This document shows, piece after piece, positions 19,786-30,243 of a DNA stretch of 64,000 nucleotides; the first letter of the stretch is position 1, and each line of letters begins with the position of its first letter. This stretch comes from Epiperipatus broadwayi. Lineage: Eukaryota; Onychophora; Udeonychophora; Euonychophora; Peripatidae. The notes beneath the pieces were generated by a model. The model worked only from the letters and a program-made list of their open reading frames with translations. It ran no database searches and was not told where the DNA came from. Location of the stretch: assembly GCA_028023455.1 (NCBI GenBank), contig JAQFVV010000002.1, positions 32,125,725 to 32,189,724 of the forward strand, given 5' to 3'. The position numbers were made by a program, and so were the translations under genes.

Positions 19786-22402
19786 TCATCATCATCATTA
19801 TCAACCATTATCAATCCACTGCAGGATGAAGGTCTCTCCAAGTTTAATCCATCTTCTCCCATCATTAGCTTCTCTTCTCCACATCACCCCTACACATTTT
19901 CTTATTTCATCCATCCATCTTACATGTGATCTCCTTCTGGGTCTTTTACAATCTCTTGGAATCCAGTTTAAAATTTCAATTGTCCATCTATTATCATCTC
20001 TTCTAGCAATATGTCCAGCCCAACTTCACTTCAATCTTTTAATTTTTTCAATGAGGTCAGTAACACCTGTTTGTTCTCTTACCCATACATTGCATTTTCG
20101 ATCTCTTCTTGTTACTCCCAACATACATCTCTCCATACTTCTTTGAGTGGTCTGAAGTCTCTGTATTGATCTTCTATTAAGTGTCCAAGTCTCAGATCCA
20201 TAAGTAAGAACTGGTAAAACACATTTGTTAAAAACCTTTCTTTTCAAACACATAGGCATATTTCCTTTTAATATCAAGTTATTTCTACCAAAAGCACTCC
20301 AACCAAGTTTAATTCTATGATTAATTTCCTCTATTATGTTTCCATCTGTATTAATAATCTGACCAAGGTATTTGTAACTCTTAACTTCTTCTAATTCATC
20401 ATAATCAATCTTTATTTTCATATTTTGAGCAAATCGATTAAACATTACTTTAGACTTTTTAACATTTATCTTTAGTCCTACTTTCCTACTTTCATCTGAT
20501 AACTCCTGCAACATTTCCTGCAGCTCGGAAGCATTATTTGCAAAAACAACTACATCATCTGCAAAATCTAAATGACTTAAATAATCTCCATTTACTTTCA
20601 CTCCTTTAGTTTCCCATTTTAATCCACAAAATACTTCTTGCAGCACTGCTGTAAAAAGTTTTGGAGATATGGAGTCACCTTGTCCTACACCTTTCTCAAT
20701 GTTGACTTTCCCAGTATCATTATGTAATCTAATTGTTGCTGTTGCATTTTTATAAATATTCTTTAAAATATGACAATATCCTGGATCTATACCTTGATGA
20801 TCCAATGCTTTAATCACTGAAGAAATGTTTATAGAATCAAATGCCTTTTCATAATCTACAAATCCAAAACATAATGACAACTCATATTCATTTGTCCTTT
20901 CTATAACTTCTCTCAATACTTGAATATGATCTACTGTACTAAAACCACTTTTAAATCCAGCTTGTTCTCTTGGTTGGTGAAAATCCAAGGTTCTCTGTAG
21001 ACGAGTTGTAATTATCTTGGTAAAAATTTTATATAAAACTGATAAAAGGCTGATAGGTCTGTAATTTCTAATATCTTCTTTATCACCTTTTTAAAATATT
21101 AATATTATTACTGCATTCTTCCAATCATCCGGTACATCTTTATCATTTAGACATTTGGTATATAACTTTGCTAATATTTTTTCTGTTTCTTCACCTGCTT
21201 CTTTTAATATATCAATTATAATTCCATCATTACCTGGAGCCTTTCCTTTTTTCATACATTTAATTGCATTTCTCACTTCTTCATTTAAAATTCTGGGCAA
21301 TTCAGAAGATGTAATAGATATAGGAGGTACTTGTTCTTTATTACTATATAATTCTTGATAAAAATCTTCTACCAATTTCATAATGTCATCCCTCTTTTTA
21401 GTAATAATTCCATCTTTTTTCCTTATTGCAGATATAAATTTCCTACCAATACCAAAATGTTGTTTTACATTCTTAAGACTTTTATTTTCTTCTACAGCTT
21501 TTCTTGCTAGTTCACAGTTATACTTTCTTATATCATTTTCAACTCTTTTCCGCACCATTTTACAAAATTCGAGATATTCAATTCTTTTTAATGCATCATT
21601 CTTGCATATCTTCATATTCCTTCTTTTCTTCATAAGTTCTCTAGTCTCAGTAGAAATTTTATTAGTCAATTGCTGCTTTTTTCTACCAGCTATCTTTGTT
21701 GCAGTTTTTAAAAGTGTATCAGTTATTTTCATATTAATTTCATTCAAATCTGAATCATGTTCAAAATCTACTAATACTTGAAACCGATTTGTAAGTTCTA
21801 ATTTAAATTCATTAGAATGTTTCTGAAGATTAGGAATATCAACTGTAAATATAGTTTTTCTTAATAATTTTTGTCTCTCTAGTTTTACATTAACATGTAT
21901 CTTACCCCTTACTAATCGATGATCACTTCCTGTGTTAAATTTATTAAGAACATTACAATCTTGAAATATGTATTTCCTGTTAGTCAAAATATAATCCAAT
22001 TCTGCTGTACCTTCATTTGGATGCTTCCATGTCCATTTCCTTCTAACATTTTTCTCAAAAAAATAATTCATAATATAAAGTTTTTCCTTCTCTGCAAACT
22101 CCACAAGTCTATGTCCTCTCTCATTTCTATTACCATAACCAAAATTACCTACAACACTTTCATCTTTCATTTGTTTACCAATTCTAGCATTAAAATCTCC
22201 CATAACAATTTTAAAATGTTGTTTACTCTGATCAAAAGCCTTTTGTACAACCATATAAAAATCTTCTACTACTTCATCACTGTGAGAACTTGTTGGGGCA
22301 TAAACCTGAATTATCTGCATTTGATATATACATATTTAAAAAGCTCCAATTTAAACTGGCCCAGCCTCCTCTTCCAGTTCTTATTACACCTTCTGCATTA
22401 AT
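19786..22402 (-). mobile_element. RTE-type LINE, long copy (RTE-3)
   Basis: This is the longest LINE copy in the window. Its 3' tail of ATG-type repeats is at 19786-19802 (+ strand ATCATCATC). The coding region on the - strand covers the C-terminal half of the endonuclease, the linker, the RT and the C-terminal domain. It appears 5' truncated near 22320-22402, because the first part of the endonuclease is missing. Only two stop codons interrupt about 2.4 kb of coding sequence, so it is younger than the other copies. Confidence 0.9.
19800..22320 (-). pseudogene. RTE-3 endonuclease-reverse transcriptase (two nonsense mutations)
   Basis: On the - strand an open frame of 409 codons (21091-22320) starts with IIQVYAPTSSHSDE and holds endonuclease blocks MGDFNARIGKQ and GSDHRLVRGK, with the catalytic SDH. 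It is followed by a basic linker and the RT start (GKAPGNDGIIIDILKEAG, DDWKNAVIIL). A TAA replaces a lysine codon just before KGDKEDIRNYRPISLL; RTE-4 has AAA at this place. A second frame of 320 codons (20026-20988) has GFVDYEKAFDS, GVGQGDSISPKLF and the catalytic box LDFADDVVVF. It ends at TGA, where the other copies have TGG (KLKWSWAGH). The rest of the C-terminal domain follows. The protein would nick DNA and reverse transcribe LINE RNA at the nick. Confidence 0.9.
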
Positions 22403-22539
22403 AGAAGATTTCATTTTTCATAATAGTCTTTGATGATATGCAAATGAGAATCAAGAAGATTGTTAACTTTTAAAATAGATTAATGTAAAAAATAGGAATT
22501 TATTTTACAATGCAAAGCTAGATGGAACATTCCATTTAG

Positions 22540-24600
22540 GCAAATAGGGAAGTGAAATAACTCCTTATTTATATTTTGTCAAAAAATGTTCATTATTATC
22601 TGATAAACTACTGATATTAGATCATTTCCCTTATAACAACATAAATCAGGTCTAATCTGGGTATCTTGACCAGAATATTACTAGAATATCCAATTCCTGC
22701 TGCTATGGATGGGTTTAAAAAATCCATATAAACAACTGTCACAGAATCTATTCTTTGTGAATATCAAAGGGAATTCATTCTAGGTTGGAACAAATCTAGT
22801 AGCACTCTCTATAGTCAATTTTTGTCTACCAAAGATCCAGAAATTGCTGACAATCTTGTAAAATCACTAGAAGATACCAAAAAAAAAAAAAAAAAGGAAG
22901 ACGATGGAAAAGCAAAACATTACAAGATCTATTCATAAAATCTAACACTTTTTATGAAAAATTGTTGAATGTAAAAGTATCTATAAATAAAAATTACTAC
23001 TACCACTGCTAATGTGATTATCTAGCTTATATATCAGATTTCTAAATCCAAGATTCTTAGAATATTAAAAAAACCACCATTACGGCAAAATTGCAAGCTT
23101 CTCTTTCAGTGTTCTTTTAATATCAATCTGATAAGATCAGTAGGTATTAGTAAACTTGCTCTTGATTGTCTTAAACTAGGATATGCCCTAGAAACAGATA
23201 TTTCCAACATTTCTAACAAAATTAAAATCTAAAATCAAAACATGGTTGGCAAAACTATTCAATAATATTATTCATACAAAAGTTTATCCAAATATTTGAC
23301 ACAAAAGCAAAACTATAGCCATCTTAAAAACAAATGAGTCCAGAAATAATCCCCAAAATTATCACCCAGTATGATTAATGTATTCCTTACAAGCTTTTTG
23401 AAAGCAACATTTTAACAAAAATTTGAACCATTTATCTAAAAAAACTGGCTGGGTTTAGGCTAGGAAGAAGTTCTTGTGACCACTGGGGCTATCTTTATTG
23501 ATCTAACATCTGCTTATGATTTTGTTTGGAAAAATGATCTTCTAGAAGTTTCTAAAATTCTTAAATGCAGTAATGCTCTCTGATAAAAAAAAATTCAAGT
23601 GACATTAAATAATAAAGAAGCAGAATGCATGCTAATATTACTTTGACTTTTCAAAAGAAATGCTTTCCTGAAATAGAGAAGTTTCTCAATAAGGATATAA
23701 AAACATTCAAAATCTTGTTCAAAGACTGGAGTCTTCTTCCTAATCCAATGAACACAGGATGCTTAATGTTTCCTCTAATCCAGAGGGAAACATCTCATAA
23801 TCTGAATGTAAACTTTTGCAATAATAGACTAAAATACAATCATATTCCCATAATATTTAGGAGTAAGTCTGGATTGTAGTCTAATTTGTTTTCCTCATTT
23901 ATCTAAAGTTAGAACATTCATTTCTAGGAATAATCTCTTTGGAAAGCTACCTGGCACTACACAAATTTATGATGGAAGTATTTTATGTGCAACTTCCTTG
24001 GCAGTAACATATTCTTCTAGTGAGTACTGCATCTCTGTTTGGAGAAAAACTTCCTACATTAAATTTCTGGTTACTCAATTAAATATTACCATGAGAAATA
24101 TTACTGGTACATTCAAGTCTATTCTTCTGCAATGACTTCCTGTTCTAAAACATATTTTTTTCACCAGATATTGAATAAGAAGTTGGCTCATAGAAAATGT
24201 ATAAAAAGCTGTTTAGCAGATTGGCCTTGCTCAAGATAAAGTTTCACCACCTACGATTTATATCAAACGAAAATCTTCTTTTTGGATTTTCAACCAAAAA
24301 GATACAATTGAAGAATTAAAAAAGAAATTTTATGAGCTTCCGAACATTTATTTTTGTCCGAATTCAACAATACATTCAGTAGGATTTGTTTTTTTCTAAA
24401 TGCAACTGATATCTCATGAACAAATTCAAGATAAGCCATGGTCATGGTGCTCATATGCGTCATAAATGTAATTTAACAGCCATTCATCTATGTACTTGTG
24501 GTCAAATACAAACCAAATTTGTTATTACAATGGTGTAATTGAAGGACTTAATAAAGCCACTAATATCTATATCTTAATGGAATTTCAATAAATTTCTTTA
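22540..24600 (+). pseudogene. Decayed Jockey-like LINE reverse transcriptase
   Basis: The + strand, across many stops and frameshifts, reads a pre-RT block (YQREFILGWNKSS, KDPEIADNLVKSLEDT near 22760-22875). Then come the RT blocks AGFRLGRSSCDH (near 23450-23485) and FIDLTSAYDFVW (23490-23530), a block NCR..KYNHIPIIFRSKSGL (near 23820-23875), and a C-terminal cysteine-rich part HGAHMRHKCNLT..LCTCGQIQT (near 24445-24520). This order is that of Jockey-type non-LTR elements. No endonuclease motif is readable. The element is dead. Right end near 24600 is where recognisable similarity stops. Confidence 0.65.
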
Positions 24601-25180
24601 TGATATTTTATTAATAATTATATTGTCTAAAAAGTCCAACTAAGATTGAGCGACCAGTGAACAAATACACAATAAAGAATAATCTGAATAGTTTGTAACA
24701 ACAACATCTCACACAGTTCACTAATGTTCAGTTCCCTCAATTTATTTTCAGACTGGCTGCTACAAAAATGGTTCTCAATGGACTCGGTTTACGCACACCT
24801 TGGCCCCAGTTGTTAAGCTGCACACGAACACATCATAGTATAGCACTGCAACTGGCTTTAAGCTCCTTACAGCTTCTGTTTCTGCAACAGTTCACCTGTA
24901 ACTCCACTTGAAACCGCTGGAAACCCAACTCATTTAGTGGCTATCTGGACGGTTTCCTCAGGTTACTGTCTCCCAATCTTTGTGGTCCTATTCAGCTATT
25001 GCCTGTGAACACATTTCCACTGAGTGCTGCACATTAACTGAAGCACTGACCCAAAATCTCTGCTACACTGGAATTGAACTGAAAAATCATCTGGAGATGC
25101 ACTCGAATGTTTCACGTATTTGTTATGTACTCTTTTTATAGCTTTCTGATTACTCCTACAATTAATTATATTTTCCATTA
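24601..25180. other. Unidentified, less AT-rich segment
   Basis: This block, especially 24740-25130, has clearly more G and C than its surroundings and a different texture, with no readable protein. An AATAAA lies on the - strand at its left side. It could be a solo LTR of a Gypsy-type element in - orientation, but there is no second copy in the window to prove it. A 60-codon open frame at 24996-25178 has no recognised similarity. Confidence 0.3.
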
Positions 25181-25796
25181 CTAATTAAATTGTGTTTTCG
25201 GAATTCCTTACCATATAAGGCAATTTAGTCTTTTATCAAAAGAAATATTTGCAATCAGCAAATATTTCTTGGAATTTTATCGATAGCCATTATGTTAATT
25301 CTCTAATTAAATTTTTATCAGTTATCAGTTCGCGATCTAAAAAAAAAAAAACTCTCTAATAAATTCTAGTTTTTCTGGAGTGTACAAACTTGTATAATAT
25401 TTTTACAAAAATACAACTAAATAAATAATAATTAAAAACTTTTAAAGGCAAAAACAATATTATCTTCTGACTTCTAGATTTACAGTATGCTATTTTTTGT
25501 GCTAGCCTTAACCAATTCAAAAGATGATCTATAGAATGTATTTAATGAAACCCATAAAAATATTAGTTTGGTAATTAATATTTAAAAAAAAAATCAAGTT
25601 ATTTATTAGTCAGTTATGGAAGAAAAATTTTCAACCACTTTTAACTTGAATGGTTATTAGCTAGATAATATGAATCTAGTTAAATATTTTGGCAGCTTTT
25701 TTGATAGAAAAGCAGACTCAAATGCTAAGGTGAAACTCAGACTCATACATGGTATTGTTGCATTTAACAAATTCAAAGACAAGGAATTTCATTATA
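25181..25796. other. Unassigned AT-rich spacer
   Basis: No gene or clear repeat seen. Confidence 0.4.
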
Positions 25797-25955
25797 AAAT
25801 AAGGCAAAACTCTCCATACAGTAGTGCCACCCTGTGCCAACCAGATTAATTAATGGATGTCAGAAAGTTTGTGCATAAAAATCTCTATCTAGTGCCTACT
25901 CATCAAAAATCCCCAGACTAGTTTCTAGCCTTTGTCAGTGAGAAGCTTTGGTGAT
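25797..25955 (-). repeat. Family P2 repeat with degenerate hammerhead
   Basis: On the - strand the unit runs from a hammerhead-like 5' part to the 3' end GAGAGTTTTGCC. The core reads CTGACAA (G8 changed to A) and has lost most of stem II. GAAACTAGTC is intact (GTC complement at 25916-25918). It is homologous to 30002-30243, 47795-47946 and 52703-52765. Confidence 0.75.
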
Positions 25956-27135
25956 CATGTGAATTTCATTATAGTGATATATCCTCTATAACTAGCTTAA
26001 ATGAATATACAGTTGCTATTTTGTATTTATTGTAAGGAATTGAGATCTGGGATCCCTATCAACTTAAGATTCTACACGTATTATGCCTAGATCATAAGAT
26101 CAATAGACATGATTATCAGATTCCCGGATATTATTGGTTACTATTGTAAATGATATATTCATTGGATTTGCACGTGAAGTAAATGAATGGTGAGACTTTA
26201 CAACAACAAACAAAAATTCTATGATGGCATGATTTTCATACAAAGTCAGATTCAATTTATATTATAATTTCAAAGACTCGAAAGAAGTATAAAGCTGACA
26301 ACATTCTATGGAAAAATAAAGCTGGTAGATTATAATGGGCAACTATAATTAGATAAAGCATTGCTTTTTTTTCAATAAGTTAGCTACGATCGAAATTAAG
26401 ATAGCAGCAAACTGCCGAATCAATAGAACAAAGAAATAGCGTGTAATAACCAGATGTATTTATGATGAACGAATTACTTTATATATATAATCAAGGCAAA
26501 GTACATTTTAAATTTTTTATTCTTTGTTTACTGAAATTAGAATGACGGTACTCTTTTAAGGTTTGGCTACTACTAATGATATAAAATAAAATTGTTAAAA
26601 TAATTTTCTTGTCTATTATTTATTTAAATTCTAATAAGATACTTTTTAACATTATCGTAATCATTAAAACAAAATATGTACAATATGAATATTTAAAGCT
26701 ATTCGCAATTTTACTACACTTCAGTTTTCCATAACTTATTTTTCGGTAAAGTATAAATAAAAAAAAATAAAAAAAGACGGGAGCGACTAGGAAGTCAATT
26801 AAACAATCTAATGAAATAAATCGTTGACATTCGGGAAAAAAAATTAAATAGCCCTCGATTTGAAGCCAACTCTATCCAAAACATAGCAAAGAAAACAAAT
26901 TAAAAATCTCATTCAGAATATTAGTAACTATTTAACTAAGGCAAAAATCCCAATGACAACAAATCATCTCATCATGTTTCATAAAATATTACATTCTTTT
27001 TATTTTAACTTTTTACATTATAAATAGTGTGAAATTGTAAAATGATGTTAATTTCAAATTACTATTGACCAAATAAAATAAATTGCTTCTTTTTAATACT
27101 GACGTAAAACATTGTGCGAGACTCATAAAATTAAG
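25956..27135. other. Upstream region of the BIRC6-like exon
   Basis: AT-rich, no repeat identified. It should contain the promoter and 5' UTR of the BIRC6-like gene, but I see no TATA box or initiator that I could defend. Confidence 0.4.
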
Positions 27136-27313
27136 ATGGCTGTCAATGGAGAGTGGTATTTGAGAGAAGACGGATGCTTGTCCGGTGTTGAACCAGCCGT
27201 CAATGTTTTATACCATCCCACTCTCAATACTATTTTAGTAATAACTACAGAACCTTCCGTCAAAGTCATAGATGTTAACTCTGGATCACTACTTCAAAAG
27301 TTTAATTTATGTG
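27136..27313 (+). CDS. BIRC6-like (BRUCE/Apollon) first coding exon, partial gene
   Basis: This encodes the N-terminal 59 residues of a protein resembling BIRC6, a giant membrane-associated inhibitor of apoptosis with a BIR domain and a C-terminal ubiquitin-conjugating domain. It restrains caspases and DIABLO/SMAC and regulates autophagy and cytokinesis. The match is to the conserved N-terminus before the BIR domain: WYLREDGCL, then YHPTLNTILVITT, then VKVIDVNSGSLLQ. Human BIRC6 has WLVLRDGC, YHPALNAILAVT and IKVIDGTSGATLQ. I chose ATG 27136 because similarity begins there. An upstream TTG in frame is not a likely start. The exon ends at a consensus donor (GTG|GTAAGG, 27313/27314) after one base of a codon. 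The BIR and UBC exons are not in the window. Confidence rests on motif spacing, without a database search. Confidence 0.75.
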
Positions 27314-28591
27314 GTAAGGCTCTTTTAGATATCTTAAAAATTCTGTCTTAACGTAAAATAGGCTTACATAAATTTGACAAAAATTTTACATTTGCAGCAT
27401 AACTTTATTTATGAATGTACATTTAATATAATATTTATTATTCATTTAAATTTGTATTGTCTCTGAGTAGAACATTTTATAATATATGTATATCTAATAC
27501 GTTTTTTGTTTTTTTCCTTCAATTTCTGAATCGGTTTCTGTTTACGATAACAACGTAATATGTGGTCGAGCCTTTATGTATAAGAAATTAGCCCTTTTTA
27601 AGATTAACTTTATATTTGATAATAATAATGTAATTTTTTGCCTATTTATATGGATATTCCTAAATGTAAGATATTACATTTTAAACCGGAGATGTATTAT
27701 TAACTGAATGCTTTTGTGTACCGTACCATATTTACGTAACCAAAACATCTTTTTTAAAGAAATAGACCACTTAGTACAAATTATTTACTTATTATAATTT
27801 GTTAATTTTTTAATTTATTAGATGAAATTTGTTTTAAAAATATAATAAATTCGAAAATATTTTTTAAGGAATATTTGTATATTTGATTGTATTAAATGTT
27901 TACGAAATTAATAATGCCTTTATTTTATGGAAGGCGGTTAAGAAAAATATATATATTTCAAATTTATCTTCCAGAAATTAATTTATATATATGTAGTTAT
28001 TGCTTTCTTGCTTAAAAATGGACATTAATTAACGTAGAAATTTAAAAAAAACTATACGTAGGCTATGTGTAGCTATATAGTGTATCAAAAAAGTAGTTAT
28101 CAAGATTAAATAAAGTATAAACGCAATAATAATTTGACATTATAACAACACTACATTTTAAAACTGTCATTATATTCTAATGATAATTTTTAATTAGAAA
28201 TGAAGCATTATAATAAAAAGTAATGGTTTTGCAAATAAATGATTTATACGTAGATACTGTATTTTTAAAAATAAGTTTTGGAATGACAAGTTTTGAAAAA
28301 TGTTTAAAAGAATACTTCATTGATCTTGAAAGGGTTTCTGAAAGTAAACTGACTTATTATTTTTTGGATATTTAAAGAAATATAGGAATAAATTGAAAGT
28401 AAAACTAAATGTCAAGCTATTTATATGTGAATCAAAAGATTTGTGCAAAATTAAGTGTTTTACAGAAAAGATTGAATATAGAGAGGTAAATAAATAATCA
28501 AAATAAGATTGAAATAAACAACTATTAATAACTATATTAGGTACTTTGGTACTATTCCTGTAACCAAGGAAAAATAGGACTTAGTTATAAT
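27314..28591 (+). other. Start of BIRC6-like intron 1
   Basis: Intronic sequence begins with GTAAGG. It is very AT-rich with no second exon seen. No other BIRC6-like coding sequence was found to the right edge of the window, but a short exon could be missed by eye. Confidence 0.5.
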
Positions 28592-28731
28592 ATTTATTGA
28601 ATCATCTTTCATCTCCATTGAGTTTTTTCAAGATATTATAATATCTTGAAGAAAGTCTCAATGGAGATTAAAGCCAGTTCGATAAATATCTTGAGAAGAT
28701 CTCAATCGAGATGAAAACCGGTTTGATAAAT
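28592..28731 (+). repeat. Small palindrome plus direct repeat
   Basis: Two inverted arms of about 45 bp meet near 28640 (CAAGATATTAT|AATATCTTG). The outer part CTCAATGGAGAT..GCCAGTTCGATAAATA is followed by a second direct copy (CTCAATCGAGAT..ACCGGTTTGATAAATA, 28701-28731). It looks like the end of a small retroelement with an inverted 5' copy, as in the larger palindromes here. Confidence 0.6.
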
Positions 28732-29059
28732 AGTATAATATACGTAGTTATTATAATTGTTTATTTCAGTCTTATTTTGATTGATTATTTATTTATGTAT
28801 TTGTGATAACATTATGGACCAATAAATTGTATTGGATATTTGACCATTATAGTAATATAGAGAGGTGTAAAGCAAGAATGATATCACAAAGGCTAAACTC
28901 TCCATCACATGATGCTTAGTGGCTTAAAACAAGAATATCTTTTGATTTGTATTGATTTTTATTTAGATGAATTGCTATGTTATTGTTTAAATAAGAATGG
29001 AGTTAGTTTTTGGGGTAAGAAAATATGTTTTTTCAGAAATGACTGTATTTGATAGTTAT
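28732..29059. other. Unassigned AT-rich intronic spacer
   Basis: No gene or repeat identified. Confidence 0.4.
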
Positions 29060-29720
29060 TGAGAATAAGCTTAACAAAATGCTCACTATTATTAATGAAA
29101 TGTATAGCAGGTTTAGAACAAAAATAAATTTATCTACATCTAATGCGCTATTTATAGGTGAAAATGATAAAATTTAAAAATGATAATTGAACAGTAAATA
29201 GTAGTCTTTTAAAGTATTGAAAAATTTATTTATCTGATGATTAAATAAAGAGAAAGATATTAGACTAAGAATTGTAGGTACTAAATAGGCTTTTTGAAGT
29301 TTAAAGAGTTGTATTAAATGTTGGTTTGGAATAAGATTTTACGTATCTATTGTAGAGACTTGGATAGTTAACAAAAGAGAAGTAAAAAGATTGAAGGGCT
29401 TTTGAGGTACAGATTGGAGGAGGGGCAGTGTAAACAAGATAAATTGGAAGAATAGGTTTAATAAATGATGAATTTTTGAAAATGGTAATTGAGATTATTT
29501 AATAAAGAAATTATAAAGAAGATGAATTGTTTAGGATTATAAAGTTAGAAATAGAGGAATTATGTAAATTTGCTTGAAGAATGTTTAGAAGAGAATAGAA
29601 AAAGAATGAAGTTGATTGATAATCTAAAAATGTAAATAATTATGAGGGTGTGATGAAAAATAGAACAAAGGGCCAAAAGATTTGTGGAATTGTTAATGAA
29701 GAACTTGCCTTTGACAAATA
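29060..29720 (+). pseudogene. Decayed LINE reverse transcriptase C-terminal fragment
   Basis: The + strand reading includes VETWIVNKREVKRLKGF (near 29355-29405) and then WRR and NWKNR. This corresponds to the conserved segment after the RT core in endonuclease-type LINEs (Y.CETWT..K...R..AFEMWCWRR). It is full of stops. The exact clade is not resolved. It differs from the RTE copies elsewhere in the window. Confidence 0.5.
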
Positions 29721-30001
29721 ACTAATGATGGTGATAGTAGTGCATGATACAGTCATCCAATTTTCAGATAACTAAAAAAAAATGTTTAAACTTTGCTTAG
29801 ATTCAGATTGCATGTTGCAGATGACTGCACTAAACCAGAGATTTCTTTTTATCATAACATTTTTGTATATAAAATATTCACACGCACAAATCTACCTTTG
29901 AATTGTAACTTCTGGAAAATCACACAAATGTGCATATGAATTTAATATGTATTGAATGTCACATGATCACCATTTCATATGCTTGCACATGCTGTTCATA
30001 A

Positions 30002-30243
30002 CAGTAAACTCTCCATATAGTAGTGCCACCAAGTGCAAGCCTTCATAATCAATGGATGCAGAAAGTTTGTGCATAAAATCCCTATCCAAGGCTCCTCGCT
30101 GATGAAAGCCACAAGCTAGAAACTAGTCTGGGGATGTTCGATGAGTATACATTAGGCAGGGATTTTATGCACAAACCTTCCTGTATCCATTGATTACAAA
30201 GGCTTGCACTTTGTGGCACTACTGTATGAAGAGTTTAGTATTC
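30002..30243. repeat. Family P2 palindrome with hammerhead in the loop
   Basis: Two arms of about 86 bp (30002-30088 and 30157-30243) are inverted copies with outer ends AAACTCTCCATATAGTAGTG and CACTACTGTATGAAGAGTTT. The 68-bp centre holds a hammerhead-like core on the + strand. The arms equal the 3' half of the P2 unit found singly at 25797, 47795 and 52703. Confidence 0.8.
30086..30140 (+). ncRNA. Hammerhead ribozyme-like motif, family P2
   Basis: CTGATGA is at 30099-30105, a possible stem II (AGC with GCT around a CACAA-type loop) follows, then GAAA at 30119-30122 and CTAGTC at 30123-30128. Stem I is convincing: the six bases before CTGATGA and the six after GTC pair as G-U, C-G, U-G, C-G, C-G and U-A. 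Stem III is the self-complementary ACUAGU. The 10.1/11.1 pair, normally G-C, is A/A here, which should weaken activity. Confidence 0.6.
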
